Position numbers and translations under genes: made by a program. DNA of 64,000 nt. It comes from Lachnospiraceae bacterium. GTDB taxonomy: Bacteria; Bacillota; Clostridia; Lachnospirales; Anaerotignaceae. Within the stretch, counting starts at the first letter, position 1. Each line of letters begins with the position of its first letter. The stretch is taken from the NCBI GenBank assembly GCA_003543235.1, contig DPJA01000039.1:62001-126000 (forward strand), given 5' to 3'. The notes under the pieces are model-generated. The model did not search any database. It saw nothing but the letters and a program-made list of their open reading frames with translations, and was not told the origin of the DNA. Below, piece after piece: positions 1 through 8,319 of the stretch.

Positions 1-288
1 ATAAAAAATGTTTACTGTTACTGCCACTAAAGCAGATGCTACCGTTCCTAATGCATAAAGAAAAAGAACATTCTTCATATTACGAGCAGTTCCAGATTTT
101 GCTGATGCAAGTGAAGATATTACTAAAACAAAAACTAAAATAGGTGCAATCGCTTTTAAGGCACCTACAAAAATATCACCTAATATGCCAATTGCTGTAA
201 ACTGTGGTACTAAAAGCCCTAAACCAAGACCAACTGCCATACCAATTAAAATTCTTTGAATCAAGCCTAATTTCTTTAATACTTCCAT
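1..288 (-). CDS. sstT: Serine/threonine:Na+ symporter SstT, N-terminal part
   Basis: The first 96 residues of a dicarboxylate/amino-acid:cation symporter; the rest lies beyond the left edge. The stretch around residues 35-55 (FVGALKAIAPILVFVLV) is characteristic of SstT, the Na+-coupled serine/threonine importer in the inner membrane. Two ATGs are close together (288 and 294). The GGAGGG box is only two bases from the upstream one and eight from the downstream one, so 288 is chosen. It lies 69 bases downstream of sdaAA on the same strand, so serine uptake and serine deamination are probably co-transcribed. The family call is from sequence; serine as substrate follows from family and context. 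Confidence 0.85.
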   Translation of the reverse strand, partial: MEVLKKLGLIQRILIGMAVGLGLGLLVPQFTAIGILGDIFVGALKAIAPILVFVLVISSLASAKSGTARNMKNVLFLYALGTVASALVAVTVNIFY

Positions 289-357
289 TTTCATTCCCTC
301 CATTTTTTTCTAATATTCATATTGTTGTGTCAACTTCTGTAACTATACCAATTATTT

Positions 358-1239
358 TTAACTACACCCTCCGAATATACTACACGCTTTCTCACAGCCG
401 TATGATGTTGCTGCACATCCTCCAAGGGCGGTTTCTCTAAGTTCATAAGGAATTCCCCTTCCAACAGACAACATTGTACCTACCATTTCGTCAAACGATA
501 TATGTTGGTCAATTCCACTAAGGGCAATTTCAGCACATGTCAATGCATTGGCAACTCCAATTGCATTTCTGCTTTGGCAAGGGCTCTCTACAAGGCCTGC
601 TACAGGGTCACATACCAAACCGAGCAAATTCATAAGTGCTGTAGATGCTGCATTCAAACACTGCTTTGGTGTTCCGCCCATAATTTCTACCGTCGCTGCC
701 GCAGCCATAGCTGATGCTGCTCCTACTTCAGCCTGACAACCGCCTTCTGCACCCGAAACTGTGGCATTCCTCATAATTAAATAGCCAATTGCACTAGCAG
801 TAAATAATCCATCAATTAAACGCTCATCTGCTAAACTGTATTCTTCCTTCAATGCTAACAGCAACCCAGGAACCACACCTGAAGAGCCTGCAGTTGGTGC
901 TGCTACAATCAAACCCATTGATGCATTAACTTCTAATACTGCCATTGCATATGTGATTGACTTCGAAAGGATAGTACCGCATATGGAACTTCCTTTTCGT
1001 CTCATTTCCCTGAGTTTCGCTGCTTCTCCTCCAATTAATCCACCCATAGATTTCACTGGTTCTGTCAATGGAAGATGCACAGCATCCATCATAATCTTAA
1101 ATGCTTTTTGCATTTTTGAATTAATTTCATCCAGAGTTGCGTCAACCATTGTAATTTCCCTTTGACACATGATATCGGAGATTGTGGTATTATTTTGCTC
1201 GCATAAAGTTAGAAGTTCACTACCAGTTTTAAAATCCAT
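358..1239 (-). CDS. sdaAA: L-serine ammonia-lyase, Fe-S dependent, alpha subunit
   Basis: Catalytic subunit (293 residues) of the two-subunit anaerobic L-serine dehydratase, converting L-serine to pyruvate and ammonia with an oxygen-sensitive [4Fe-4S] cluster. Conserved cysteines are visible in the GLVCDPVAG segment, in the nearby ESPCQSRNA segment and in the C-terminal GGCAATSYGCEKAC segment, as expected for cluster ligands. Glycine/serine-rich loops such as TAGSSGVVPG are typical of the family. Start ATG is preceded by AGGAGG. The beta subunit gene lies 11 bases upstream, and a serine transporter follows. Length is normal for the family. Confidence 0.95.
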   Translation of the reverse strand: MDFKTGSELLTLCEQNNTTISDIMCQREITMVDATLDEINSKMQKAFKIMMDAVHLPLTEPVKSMGGLIGGEAAKLREMRRKGSSICGTILSKSITYAMAVLEVNASMGLIVAAPTAGSSGVVPGLLLALKEEYSLADERLIDGLFTASAIGYLIMRNATVSGAEGGCQAEVGAASAMAAAATVEIMGGTPKQCLNAASTALMNLLGLVCDPVAGLVESPCQSRNAIGVANALTCAEIALSGIDQHISFDEMVGTMLSVGRGIPYELRETALGGCAATSYGCEKACSIFGGCS

Positions 1240-1250
1240 TTCGTTTCCTC

Positions 1251-1919
1251 CTATATTTCAATAAGCATTATTTCATGTACATGGGAATTTTCTTTAATGT
1301 CTTTAAGAACTTCCTGTGGTATTTTTTCGTCAGACTCTACAATGGTATATGCTGTCGTACCCTTGTCCTCACGGAACAGCTTCATAAATGCAATGTTTAC
1401 ATTACAATCGCTTAAACATTTTGTGATATGTGCTACGACACCAGGTTTATCTTCTTGAATAACGACCAAAGTACTGTAATCTCCAGAAAAATCCACTTCA
1501 ACATCATTTATTTTTGCAATTCTCACTTTTCCGCCACCCAAGGATTCTCCCCTTAGTTTCAGATGTAAATCTTCTTCATTTGTCATTAAAATATCCACGG
1601 TATTAGGATGTATCTCTTTCTCCTTTTCATTTGTAGTAAAAGAAAACTCAATACCCGCTTCTTTTGCTAATGAAAAAGAATCTCTAATTCGCAAATCTTC
1701 CGTTGAAAATCCCAAGATTCCTCCTAACAAAGCCTTATCGGTACCATGTCCACGATATGTCTTTGCAAACGAACCGTATAAAACAAATTCTACTTTCTTA
1801 ATTTTTCCAGGGCACATTTTTTTTGCAAGTAAAGCAATGGAAACTGCACCCGCTGTATGTGAACTGGAAGGTCCAACCATTCTAGGACCTATTACGTCAA
1901 AAATGCTTATAAATGCCAT
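1251..1919 (-). CDS. sdaAB: L-serine ammonia-lyase, Fe-S dependent, beta subunit
   Basis: Beta subunit (222 residues). The N-terminal half carries the serine-dehydratase beta motif VGPSSSHTAGA (about residues 15-25). The last 80 residues form an ACT domain (STLVVIQEDKPGVVAHI), which in this family usually senses amino acids or helps dimerisation. It works with the alpha subunit encoded just downstream in the cytoplasm. Start ATG follows AAGGAG. A predicted promoter lies about 130 bases upstream, leaving a long leader that contains a possible 22-codon ORF ending inside this gene's ribosome binding site. Confidence 0.95.
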   Translation of the reverse strand: MAFISIFDVIGPRMVGPSSSHTAGAVSIALLAKKMCPGKIKKVEFVLYGSFAKTYRGHGTDKALLGGILGFSTEDLRIRDSFSLAKEAGIEFSFTTNEKEKEIHPNTVDILMTNEEDLHLKLRGESLGGGKVRIAKINDVEVDFSGDYSTLVVIQEDKPGVVAHITKCLSDCNVNIAFMKLFREDKGTTAYTIVESDEKIPQEVLKDIKENSHVHEIMLIEI

Positions 1920-1922
1920 AAT

Positions 1923-1991
1923 CTACTCCTTACTATAAAATTTACTAGCTGCATCTGTCACTATACCATATAAGAAGCCTTGTAACCAAAT
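1923..1991 (-). CDS. Possible 22-residue leader peptide of the sda operon (AUU start)
   Basis: Tentative small ORF in the sdaAB leader. A strong AGGAGG (2000-2005) is followed after eight bases by ATT, then 21 further codons and a TAG that overlaps the AAGGAGTAG binding site of sdaAB. The peptide would begin (M)WLQGFLYGIVTDAASK. A stop codon directly precedes the ATT, so no upstream start is possible in this frame. The ribosome binding site is hard to explain otherwise. An alternative TTG in another frame, ten bases from the same GGAGG, gives a 14-residue peptide. Translational coupling or attenuation of sdaAB is an inference; no homolog is recognised. Confidence 0.35.
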   Translation of the reverse strand: MWLQGFLYGIVTDAASKFYSKE

Positions 1992-2053
1992 TTAACTATC
2001 CTCCTATTCTCAAACTTAGTTGACTGAAATATTTTACACTTTCTATAAAATAT

Positions 2054-2082
2054 ATTTTATCATATTTTTTTCATATTCGCAA
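2054..2082 (-). promoter_or_regulatory. Predicted sdaAB-sdaAA promoter
   Basis: Minus-strand TTGCGA (2077-2082), 17 bases, TAAAAT (2054-2059) with a TG one base upstream of the -10 box. Predicted start of transcription is near 2047. The weak -35 box next to a palindrome suggests activator dependence. Confidence 0.55.
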
Positions 2083-2097
2083 TGTTCATTATGAACA
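2083..2097. promoter_or_regulatory. Palindromic operator abutting the sda -35 box
   Basis: TGTTCATTATGAACA is a perfect 7-base inverted repeat around one central base. Its centre lies about 43 bases upstream of the predicted transcription start, the usual position for an activator touching sigma. The protein that binds it is unknown; the neighbouring PAS/HTH regulator is the obvious candidate. Confidence 0.5.
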
Positions 2098-2221
2098 ATC
2101 TATGCACAAATTTTATTTTTTTATTCGTATATTGTTTAAGTTGTATATTTTACCATATTTTTAAGTTAATTTGAAAATTATCTTACAAATCATTACAATA
2201 TACTTCCCATTGTTTAGTTAT

Positions 2222-2279
2222 TTCTTACAAACAAAAAAATATTTGCTTAATAAAATATAAGCAAACATCTTTGTAAGAA
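2222..2279 (-). terminator. Nested inverted repeat and terminator after the PAS/HTH regulator gene
   Basis: The inner stem TTTGCTTA/TAAGCAAA (2242-2249 with 2258-2265) is followed on the minus strand by a run of T, as in an intrinsic terminator. An outer 10-base repeat (TTCTTACAAA at 2222-2231, TTTGTAAGAA at 2270-2279) encloses it. Between 1992 and 2358 nothing else is seen except the sda promoter and palindrome. Confidence 0.6.
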
Positions 2280-2358
2280 TAAAATATTATTTAGTATCTA
2301 TATTTTAGATCCATTTATACATATTTTTTCTTAAATATATACTATTGCAAATAACTAG

Positions 2359-3030
2359 CTATAGTTCTTCTTCATGAATGTTTCGCAAATGCATATACAC
2401 AGTGTTTTTTGAAATTCCCATACAGTCTGCAACTTTTAATACAGAATCCTTTAAATCAAAAATCCCTTTTTTATAGAGTTGCTTCACAATTTGTTTGTTC
2501 CTTAAAGAAGGATGGAATTTTAAATCTTTTTCAATTTCTGCTCGTGCGGTTTCCACAGCAGACTGAACTAAATCATCTATGTTAGTTGCAAAGTTTTCAT
2601 GTTTTATTGCCATAATGGATTTTTCACCAGAAATATAATTGGATAATATGTCTATCAGTTCAGTATTCAAGTAAAAATTCATACACAAAAGTCCAATTAT
2701 TTTATTACCTTCTCCACGAATTGCTAGCGTTGCAGCTTTAATCTGCTCACCCTTCTTATTCTTTGTAAAATAAGTAATATACTCTTTCTCTGCATCCTCT
2801 TGTATCTTCCCAAGCATATCCAATGCCAAATCCGTTATAGGGGCACCCTCTGCTCTATCCGTATGATAACCATTAGTGATTTTAATTACAGAGTGTTCAA
2901 TACTTTCTAAACTGTGTAACACCAGCTCATATCCATTTCCCAAATAACTTGAAAGTCCCTCTAACATTGTTTTGTAGGATTCTAATATCATTTTGTCAAT
3001 TAATGTTAAGTTTACTGTATAATCCTTCAT
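2359..3030 (-). CDS. YheO/DauR-type PAS-HTH transcriptional regulator
   Basis: A 223-residue cytoplasmic regulator. Residues about 15-125 match the YheO-like PAS domain (YELVLHSLESIEHSVIKI; then GNKIIGLLCMNF near 110). The C-terminal 60 residues form the associated helix-turn-helix (KGIFDLKDSVLKVADCMGISKNTVYMHLR). Members of this family, such as DauR, control amino-acid catabolic genes in response to a small ligand. It lies upstream of the serine dehydratase operon on the same strand but is separated by a terminator and has its own promoter. A role as sda regulator is inference from position. Confidence 0.8.
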   Translation of the reverse strand: MKDYTVNLTLIDKMILESYKTMLEGLSSYLGNGYELVLHSLESIEHSVIKITNGYHTDRAEGAPITDLALDMLGKIQEDAEKEYITYFTKNKKGEQIKAATLAIRGEGNKIIGLLCMNFYLNTELIDILSNYISGEKSIMAIKHENFATNIDDLVQSAVETARAEIEKDLKFHPSLRNKQIVKQLYKKGIFDLKDSVLKVADCMGISKNTVYMHLRNIHEEEL

Positions 3031-3094
3031 ACAATTATTCTTCCTTTATAATAAAATTTTTATTGCCGTTATTCTACAGAGTAAAATTTATTTT

Positions 3095-3123
3095 ATTATA
3101 CCATTTCGAATACTTGCTTGCAA
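3095..3123 (-). promoter_or_regulatory. Predicted promoter of the PAS-HTH regulator gene
   Basis: Minus strand TTGCAA (3118-3123), 17-base spacer, perfect TATAAT (3095-3100). It lies about 65 bases upstream of the start codon. Confidence 0.6.
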
Positions 3124-3266
3124 GAAAAATTAATAAGAAAAATTGAAGCACTAACACAATAATTTTCAAATACCAATTAGCAATTAATATTTAAAATTAA
3201 ACATGATGATTATTCTTTCGGTTTTTACAAAAAAGTATTGTCATTTGATTGTCATAAGACATAATA

Positions 3267-3302
3267 AGAGCCTACAAACCCAATACTGGGTTTGTAGGCT
3301 CT
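3267..3302 (-). terminator. Intrinsic terminator of guaBA
   Basis: A 16-base-pair perfect stem (3267-3282 with 3287-3302) and a 4-base loop, six bases after the guaA stop codon, followed on the minus strand by a moderately T-rich stretch. Confidence 0.85.
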
Positions 3303-3308
3303 CTTTAA

Positions 3309-4847
3309 TTACTCCCACTCGATAGTTGCTGGTGGTTTACTGGTTATATCATACACTATTCTATTTATGTGTTTAACCTCATTAACTATTCTTACACTCA
3401 CTTTATCCAGCACATCGTAAGGTATCCTCGCCCAGTCCGCTGTCATAAAGTCTGTTGTTGTTACGCCCCTAAGTGCCAGAGTATAGTCATAGGTACGTCC
3501 GTCACCCATAACACCCACGCTACGCATATCCGTAATAACAGCAAAATACTGATTAATACTTCTGTCAAGACCTGCAAGAGCAATTTCCTCACGGAATATT
3601 GCATCGGCTTCTCTAAGAATTTCAAGCTTATCCTCTGTAACTTCGCCAAGTACACGTATTCCAAGCCCTGGACCAGGGAAAGGCTGACGCCAAACCAAAG
3701 TATCTGGCAAACCAAGCTCAATACCCATTTGCCTTACTTCGTCCTTAAACAACATTCTTAATGGCTCAATAAGCTCATCAAAATCCACTACGGAAGGAAG
3801 TCCTCCTACATTGTGATGGCTCTTTATTACAGCACTGTCACCCAAACCACTTTCGATAACGTCAGGATAAATTGTTCCCTGCACAAGGAAGGCAACCTTG
3901 CCTATTTTTTTCGCCTCGTCCTCAAACACACGAATAAATTCTTCGCCAATTATTTTTCTCTTCGCTTCTGGCTCGGAAACACCCTTTAATTTTGTTAAAA
4001 ATCTTTCCTGTGCCTTTGCGTGTACAAAATGGCTATCAAAGAATCCGTCAAATACCTTTTCAACCTCTTCGCCTTCGTTTTTACGCATAAGACCGTTGTC
4101 TACAAACACGCACGTAAGCTGTTTTCCAACTGCCTTACTAACAAGTGCTGCAACAACAGATGAATCAACTCCACCAGAAAGTGCACAAAGTACCTTTCCA
4201 TCACCAACTTGCTTTTTAATTGCCTCAATCTGCTCATCAATATAGCGTGTCATTGTCCAGTCGCCGCTGCACTCACAAATCTCATAAAGGAAGTTGTAAA
4301 GCATATCGGTTCCCTTTGGTGTATGGTTAACTTCTGGATGAAACTGTACTGCATAAAACTTCTTCTCTGGATATTCCATAGCGGCTACAGGGCAAGTTGA
4401 AGTTGTTGCTGTAACTTTAAAGCCCTCTGGAACCTGTGAAATGTAATCCGTATGGCTCATCCAGCAAATTTCTTTTTCATCTAAACCTTTAAAAAGCTTT
4501 GTAGATATATCAATACTAACCTCAGTTTTTCCATATTCGCTCTTCTCTGAAGCATCCTCAACAACACCGCAGAGTGTGTATGCCATAAGCTGGCATCCAT
4601 AGCAAATGCCCAAAATAGGTATACCCATTTCAAATATTTCTTTAGCAATATGTGGTGATTTTTCATCGTATACGCTGTTTGGACCACCTGTAAAAATTAT
4701 ACCCTTAGGGTTAAGAGCTTTAATTTCATCTAAAGGCGTTTTGTAGCTTTTCACCTCACAATATACGTGGCACTCTCTTACTCGTCTTGCTATCAGCTGG
4801 TTATATTGCCCGCCAAAGTCAAGTACAATAACTAATTCATTTTTCAT
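3309..4847 (-). CDS. guaA: GMP synthase (glutamine-hydrolysing)
   Basis: 512 residues, converting XMP, ATP and glutamine to GMP. The N-terminal class I amidotransferase domain (about 1-190) has the nucleophile motif GICYGCQ and the FHPEV histidine. The ATP-pyrophosphatase domain has the P-loop-like SGGVDSSV. The C-terminal dimerisation domain ends in KPPATIEWE, the normal terminus. An open frame extends eight codons further upstream, but the ATG at 4847 has GGAGGA six bases before it and gives the standard MKNELVIVLDFGGQ start. It follows guaB by 27 bases; together they make GMP from IMP. Confidence 0.97.
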   Translation of the reverse strand: MKNELVIVLDFGGQYNQLIARRVRECHVYCEVKSYKTPLDEIKALNPKGIIFTGGPNSVYDEKSPHIAKEIFEMGIPILGICYGCQLMAYTLCGVVEDASEKSEYGKTEVSIDISTKLFKGLDEKEICWMSHTDYISQVPEGFKVTATTSTCPVAAMEYPEKKFYAVQFHPEVNHTPKGTDMLYNFLYEICECSGDWTMTRYIDEQIEAIKKQVGDGKVLCALSGGVDSSVVAALVSKAVGKQLTCVFVDNGLMRKNEGEEVEKVFDGFFDSHFVHAKAQERFLTKLKGVSEPEAKRKIIGEEFIRVFEDEAKKIGKVAFLVQGTIYPDVIESGLGDSAVIKSHHNVGGLPSVVDFDELIEPLRMLFKDEVRQMGIELGLPDTLVWRQPFPGPGLGIRVLGEVTEDKLEILREADAIFREEIALAGLDRSINQYFAVITDMRSVGVMGDGRTYDYTLALRGVTTTDFMTADWARIPYDVLDKVSVRIVNEVKHINRIVYDITSKPPATIEWE

Positions 4848-4874
4848 CGAATTTCCTCCACTTTTTGGCATCTA

Positions 4875-6329
4875 TTAGTATTCTACGCTATAGTTAGGTG
4901 CTTCCTTTGTAATTTGAATATCATGAGGGTGGCTTTCTCTTAAGCCTGCACTGGTAATACGGATAAATCTTCCGTTTTCTCTCAATTCCTCAATAGTTCT
5001 TGTTCCACAATAGCCCATTCCTGCTCGTAAACCGCCCATAAGCTGGTAAATGGAATCCTCAACACTTCCCTTAAATGCAATGCGACCCTCAATTCCCTCT
5101 GGAACAAGCTTTTTCTGGTCTTCCTGAAAATAGCGGTCTTTACTGCCCTGTTCCATAGCCGCAATAGAACCCATTCCACGGTACACCTTATATTTTCTGC
5201 CTTGATAAATTTCAGTATCTCCAGGGCTTTCTTCGCATCCAGCAAAGTAGCTGCCCAACATACATACGCTTGCTCCTACTGCAAATGCCTTAACAATATC
5301 ACCTGAATATTTAATACCGCCGTCTGCAATAATAGGCACACCATATGGCTTTGCTGCCTCGGCACAGTCAAACACAGCTGTAATCTGTGGTACACCAATG
5401 CCTGCAACAACACGTGTTGTACAAATAGAACCTGGGCCTATTCCCACCTTAACTGCATTGGCACCAGCCTTAATAAGCTCCTCTGTAGCCTCTGCCGTTG
5501 CCACATTGCCTGCAATAAGCTGAAGCTCAGGAAAAGCTGTTTTAATCTTTTTAACTGTGTTAATAACTCCCTGTGAGTGCCCATGAGCTGTATCAATAAC
5601 AACAACATCAACATTAACCTTAACCAGTGCTTCAATGCGGTCAAGGACATCCATTGTTGCCCCAACAGCTGCACCAACAAGTAACCGTCCGTGTTCATCC
5701 TTTGCACTGTTAGGATACTTAATTGCTTTTTCAATGTCTTTAATGGTAATAAGACCTTTAAGGTACCCATTTTTGTCTACAATAGGAAGTTTTTCTATTT
5801 TGTATTTTGTCAGTATCTCCTGTGCCTCTTCAATGGTTGTTCCCTCTGGTGCGGTAATAAGATTTTCCTTTGTCATTGACTCGCTTATAGGCTTGTTATG
5901 GTTCTTTTCAAACCTTATATCACGGTTTGTAATTATACCAACCAGCTTGCCCTCAACGGTTATTGGAACTCCCGAAATATGATATTTGCCCATAAGCTGG
6001 TCTGCCTCATAAACATAATGGTCAGGTGTAAGCCAGAATGGGTCAATAATAACGCCATGTTCAGACCTTTTTACCTTATCCACCTCGTCTGCCTGTTTTT
6101 CAATTGACATATTTTTGTGGATAATACCTATACCACCCTGACGTGCAACCGCTATGGCCATTTTTGCTTCAGTAACCGTATCCATCCCTGCACTCATAAC
6201 AGGTGCATTAAGCTTTACTTTTTGTGTAAGCTGTGATGAAATATTAACGTCTTTAGGCAAAATATCACTTTTTGCTGGCACCAAAAGTACATCGTCAAAT
6301 GTTAATCCTTCTTTAACAAGTTTGTACAT
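4875..6329 (-). CDS. guaB: Inosine-5'-monophosphate dehydrogenase
   Basis: 484 residues, NAD+-dependent oxidation of IMP to XMP, the committed step to guanine nucleotides. The TIM-barrel domain is interrupted at about residues 95-205 by two CBS domains (ITAPEGTTIEEAQEIL; GLITIKDIEKAI). The catalytic cysteine loop GPGSICTTR and the flap region (SKDRYFQE) are intact. Start MYKLVKEGLTFDD is chosen because it matches the family N-terminus and has GGAGAG upstream; an upstream in-frame ATG adds 20 atypical residues. A consensus promoter lies about 80 bases upstream. No purine riboswitch was seen. Confidence 0.97.
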   Translation of the reverse strand: MYKLVKEGLTFDDVLLVPAKSDILPKDVNISSQLTQKVKLNAPVMSAGMDTVTEAKMAIAVARQGGIGIIHKNMSIEKQADEVDKVKRSEHGVIIDPFWLTPDHYVYEADQLMGKYHISGVPITVEGKLVGIITNRDIRFEKNHNKPISESMTKENLITAPEGTTIEEAQEILTKYKIEKLPIVDKNGYLKGLITIKDIEKAIKYPNSAKDEHGRLLVGAAVGATMDVLDRIEALVKVNVDVVVIDTAHGHSQGVINTVKKIKTAFPELQLIAGNVATAEATEELIKAGANAVKVGIGPGSICTTRVVAGIGVPQITAVFDCAEAAKPYGVPIIADGGIKYSGDIVKAFAVGASVCMLGSYFAGCEESPGDTEIYQGRKYKVYRGMGSIAAMEQGSKDRYFQEDQKKLVPEGIEGRIAFKGSVEDSIYQLMGGLRAGMGYCGTRTIEELRENGRFIRITSAGLRESHPHDIQITKEAPNYSVEY

Positions 6330-6407
6330 TTTTCCTATCTCTCCTTCATAAAAATCTGTAATTTCCCGAAACATCCAAACTTTCCCCAATTTGTTTATAA
6401 TTTTGCT

Positions 6408-6436
6408 AGTTTACCAAACTTGATACGGGTTGTCAA
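6408..6436 (-). promoter_or_regulatory. Predicted guaBA promoter
   Basis: Minus strand TTGACA (6431-6436), 17 bases, TAAACT (6408-6413). The -35 box is a perfect match. Confidence 0.6.
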
Positions 6437-6490
6437 CATTATTTGCATTTTATTTATAGTATCATAGGGGCGTTTTTTTTTCAATATTCA

Positions 6491-6529
6491 ACACAAAAAG
6501 TTGCAGACAAAGTCTACAACTTTTTGTGT
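6491..6529 (-). terminator. Intrinsic terminator of spoVT
   Basis: Inverted repeat with arms AGTTG/CAACT and an inner AGAC/GTCT, followed on the minus strand by TTTTT. A-rich sequence on the other side lets the hairpin extend to ACACAAAAAGTTG (6491-6503) with 6517-6529. It lies 16 bases after the spoVT stop. Confidence 0.8.
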
Positions 6530-6545
6530 GTTGGGTATTCTATTG

Positions 6546-7091
6546 TTACTGTTCCATCTGTTTTCCTAAAAATCCTGCTGCTGTTTGGGCAAGTTTTCCT
6601 TCAACCTCTCCCATTTTTTTGTCTTGGGATAAAAACACCACAGCCCCCAGCACATCACCTTCACATATAATAGGCATTACAAGCTGATAGTTATAAGCTC
6701 CCTCCACATCTTCCTCCAAAAGCGGAACAAAAGTGCTTTCATTTCTTCCCGCATTAACAGTGGTCCTTGCATTGATACATTTTTCCATAGCTTCACTTAT
6801 ATGCTTTTCAAAAAAGTCTTTTTTTGGTCCGCCCGATACAGCAATTATTTGGTCTTTATCCACAATACACGTAATATGTCCTGCTGTTTGAGCAAGACTT
6901 TCGGCATATTCTTTTGCAAATGTGCCTAACTCGCCAATAGGTGAATATTTTTTAAGGATAATTTCTCCTTCTCTATCGGTAAATATTTCCAAAGGGTCCC
7001 CTTCTCTTATTCGCATTGTTCTTCTAATTTCCTTAGGTATAACCACACGTCCTAAGTCATCAATTCTACGTACAATTCCAGTTGCTTTCAT
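6546..7091 (-). CDS. spoVT: Stage V sporulation protein T
   Basis: 181 residues, the SpoVT length. The N-terminal AbrB swapped-hairpin DNA-binding domain (residues 1-50, MKATGIVRRIDDLGRVVIPK) is followed by a GAF-like domain from about residue 55 to the end. In Bacillus, SpoVT is made in the forespore under sigma G and tunes late sporulation genes. Its presence places the organism in a spore-forming lineage. It is a single gene with its own terminator; GGGAGG precedes the ATG. A sigma-G-type promoter was not convincingly recognised in the 272 bases before the divergent gene. Confidence 0.93.
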   Translation of the reverse strand: MKATGIVRRIDDLGRVVIPKEIRRTMRIREGDPLEIFTDREGEIILKKYSPIGELGTFAKEYAESLAQTAGHITCIVDKDQIIAVSGGPKKDFFEKHISEAMEKCINARTTVNAGRNESTFVPLLEEDVEGAYNYQLVMPIICEGDVLGAVVFLSQDKKMGEVEGKLAQTAAGFLGKQMEQ

Positions 7092-7363
7092 TTATCTTCC
7101 TCCCATACGGTTTAAAGTTTTTTCCTGTTAACGTATTATTTGTAACAACAGTGTTTTTATACCAACGTCAACAAGGGAAAAAATGTCAAAATATTTAATT
7201 GCTTTTTCCGTATGCCATTGTTAAGCCCATAGGACAAAAATATCGAATTTTGCTGAATAATTTGAATTTAATTGTATTAGAAATATTTTTAAATTACAAT
7301 CTTCATTTTTTTGTGATACAATGTAGGTTAAACACTACATAAAAAAGAACAAAGGGGAATATT

Positions 7364-8227
7364 ATGTCAAGAAAAGCCAAAGGAATTATTTTTATAATCA
7401 TGGCAGCCTTCTGTTTTTCAGCCATGAACACATTTGTTAAACTTTCTGGAGATTTACCACCAATACAAAAAAGTTTTTTCCGCAATGCCATTGCTTTTTG
7501 GATAGCACTTTTTATTTTAATTCGCACTGAGGAAAAGTTCAAATTTAATGCAAAAAATCTGCCCTTCCTCATATCTCGCTCTATTTTCGGAACAGTAGGT
7601 ATTATCTGCAATTTTTATGCAGTAGACCATTTACTCCTTTCCGATGCGTCTATGCTTAATAAACTTTCGCCATTTTTTGCCGTTCTTGCATCGTTTTTTA
7701 TCCTTAAAGAGCGTGTATCCTTTGTTCAGATAATTTCCATTATAATAGCATTTATAGGCAGTCTTTTTATAATAAAGCCATCTTTTTGGGCTTTTAGCTC
7801 CAGCTATCCTGCATTAATAGGGCTGCTTGGTGGAGCCTGTGCGGGAATTTCCTATACTTTTGTAAGGTATTTAGGTAACCGTGGTGAACAAGGTGCATTT
7901 ATAGTTATGTTTTTCTCAGGATTCTCATGCTTATCTGTACTTCCATTTTTTATATTTGATTTTCACCCTATGACACCAATTCAAGTTTTTTATCTTTTAA
8001 TGGCTGGAATTTCTGCTTCGGGCGGACAATTTGCCATCACAAACGCCTATTTCAATGCACCTGCCAAGGAAATATCTATTTTTGATTACACACAAGTTAT
8101 ATTTGCTGCACTTTTAGGATTAGTGCTTTTTGCCCAATACCCAGATATTTATAGCGTAACAGGCTATGTTCTTATATGTGGAATATCCATAATAACTTTT
8201 TTGCGTAATAAAAAATTAGCAAGCTGA
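7364..8227 (+). CDS. EamA/DMT-family transporter
   Basis: A 287-residue integral membrane protein with about ten hydrophobic segments arranged as two EamA repeats (about residues 7-135 and 150-282). This is the drug/metabolite transporter superfamily; substrate cannot be told from sequence. The charged N-terminus (MSRKAKG) followed by a helix fits an inside start. An extended -10 TGATACAAT lies at 7314-7322, about 40 bases upstream of the ATG. Single gene, divergent from spoVT. The 7092-7363 gap shows only the promoters of both genes. Confidence 0.85.
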   Translation: MSRKAKGIIFIIMAAFCFSAMNTFVKLSGDLPPIQKSFFRNAIAFWIALFILIRTEEKFKFNAKNLPFLISRSIFGTVGIICNFYAVDHLLLSDASMLNKLSPFFAVLASFFILKERVSFVQIISIIIAFIGSLFIIKPSFWAFSSSYPALIGLLGGACAGISYTFVRYLGNRGEQGAFIVMFFSGFSCLSVLPFFIFDFHPMTPIQVFYLLMAGISASGGQFAITNAYFNAPAKEISIFDYTQVIFAALLGLVLFAQYPDIYSVTGYVLICGISIITFLRNKKLAS

Positions 8228-8319
8228 TGCCGTGTGGCAAGCCCTTAGCATTATCCCTTTTTTTCATCAAATTAAGTAAAGCTAGCATAGCCACTAAATA
8301 AAGACTAACTGGTTTGTTC

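Noticed and set aside
6330..6490. Purine riboswitch before guaB
   Set aside because: No conserved purine-aptamer core was found; only a promoter is visible.
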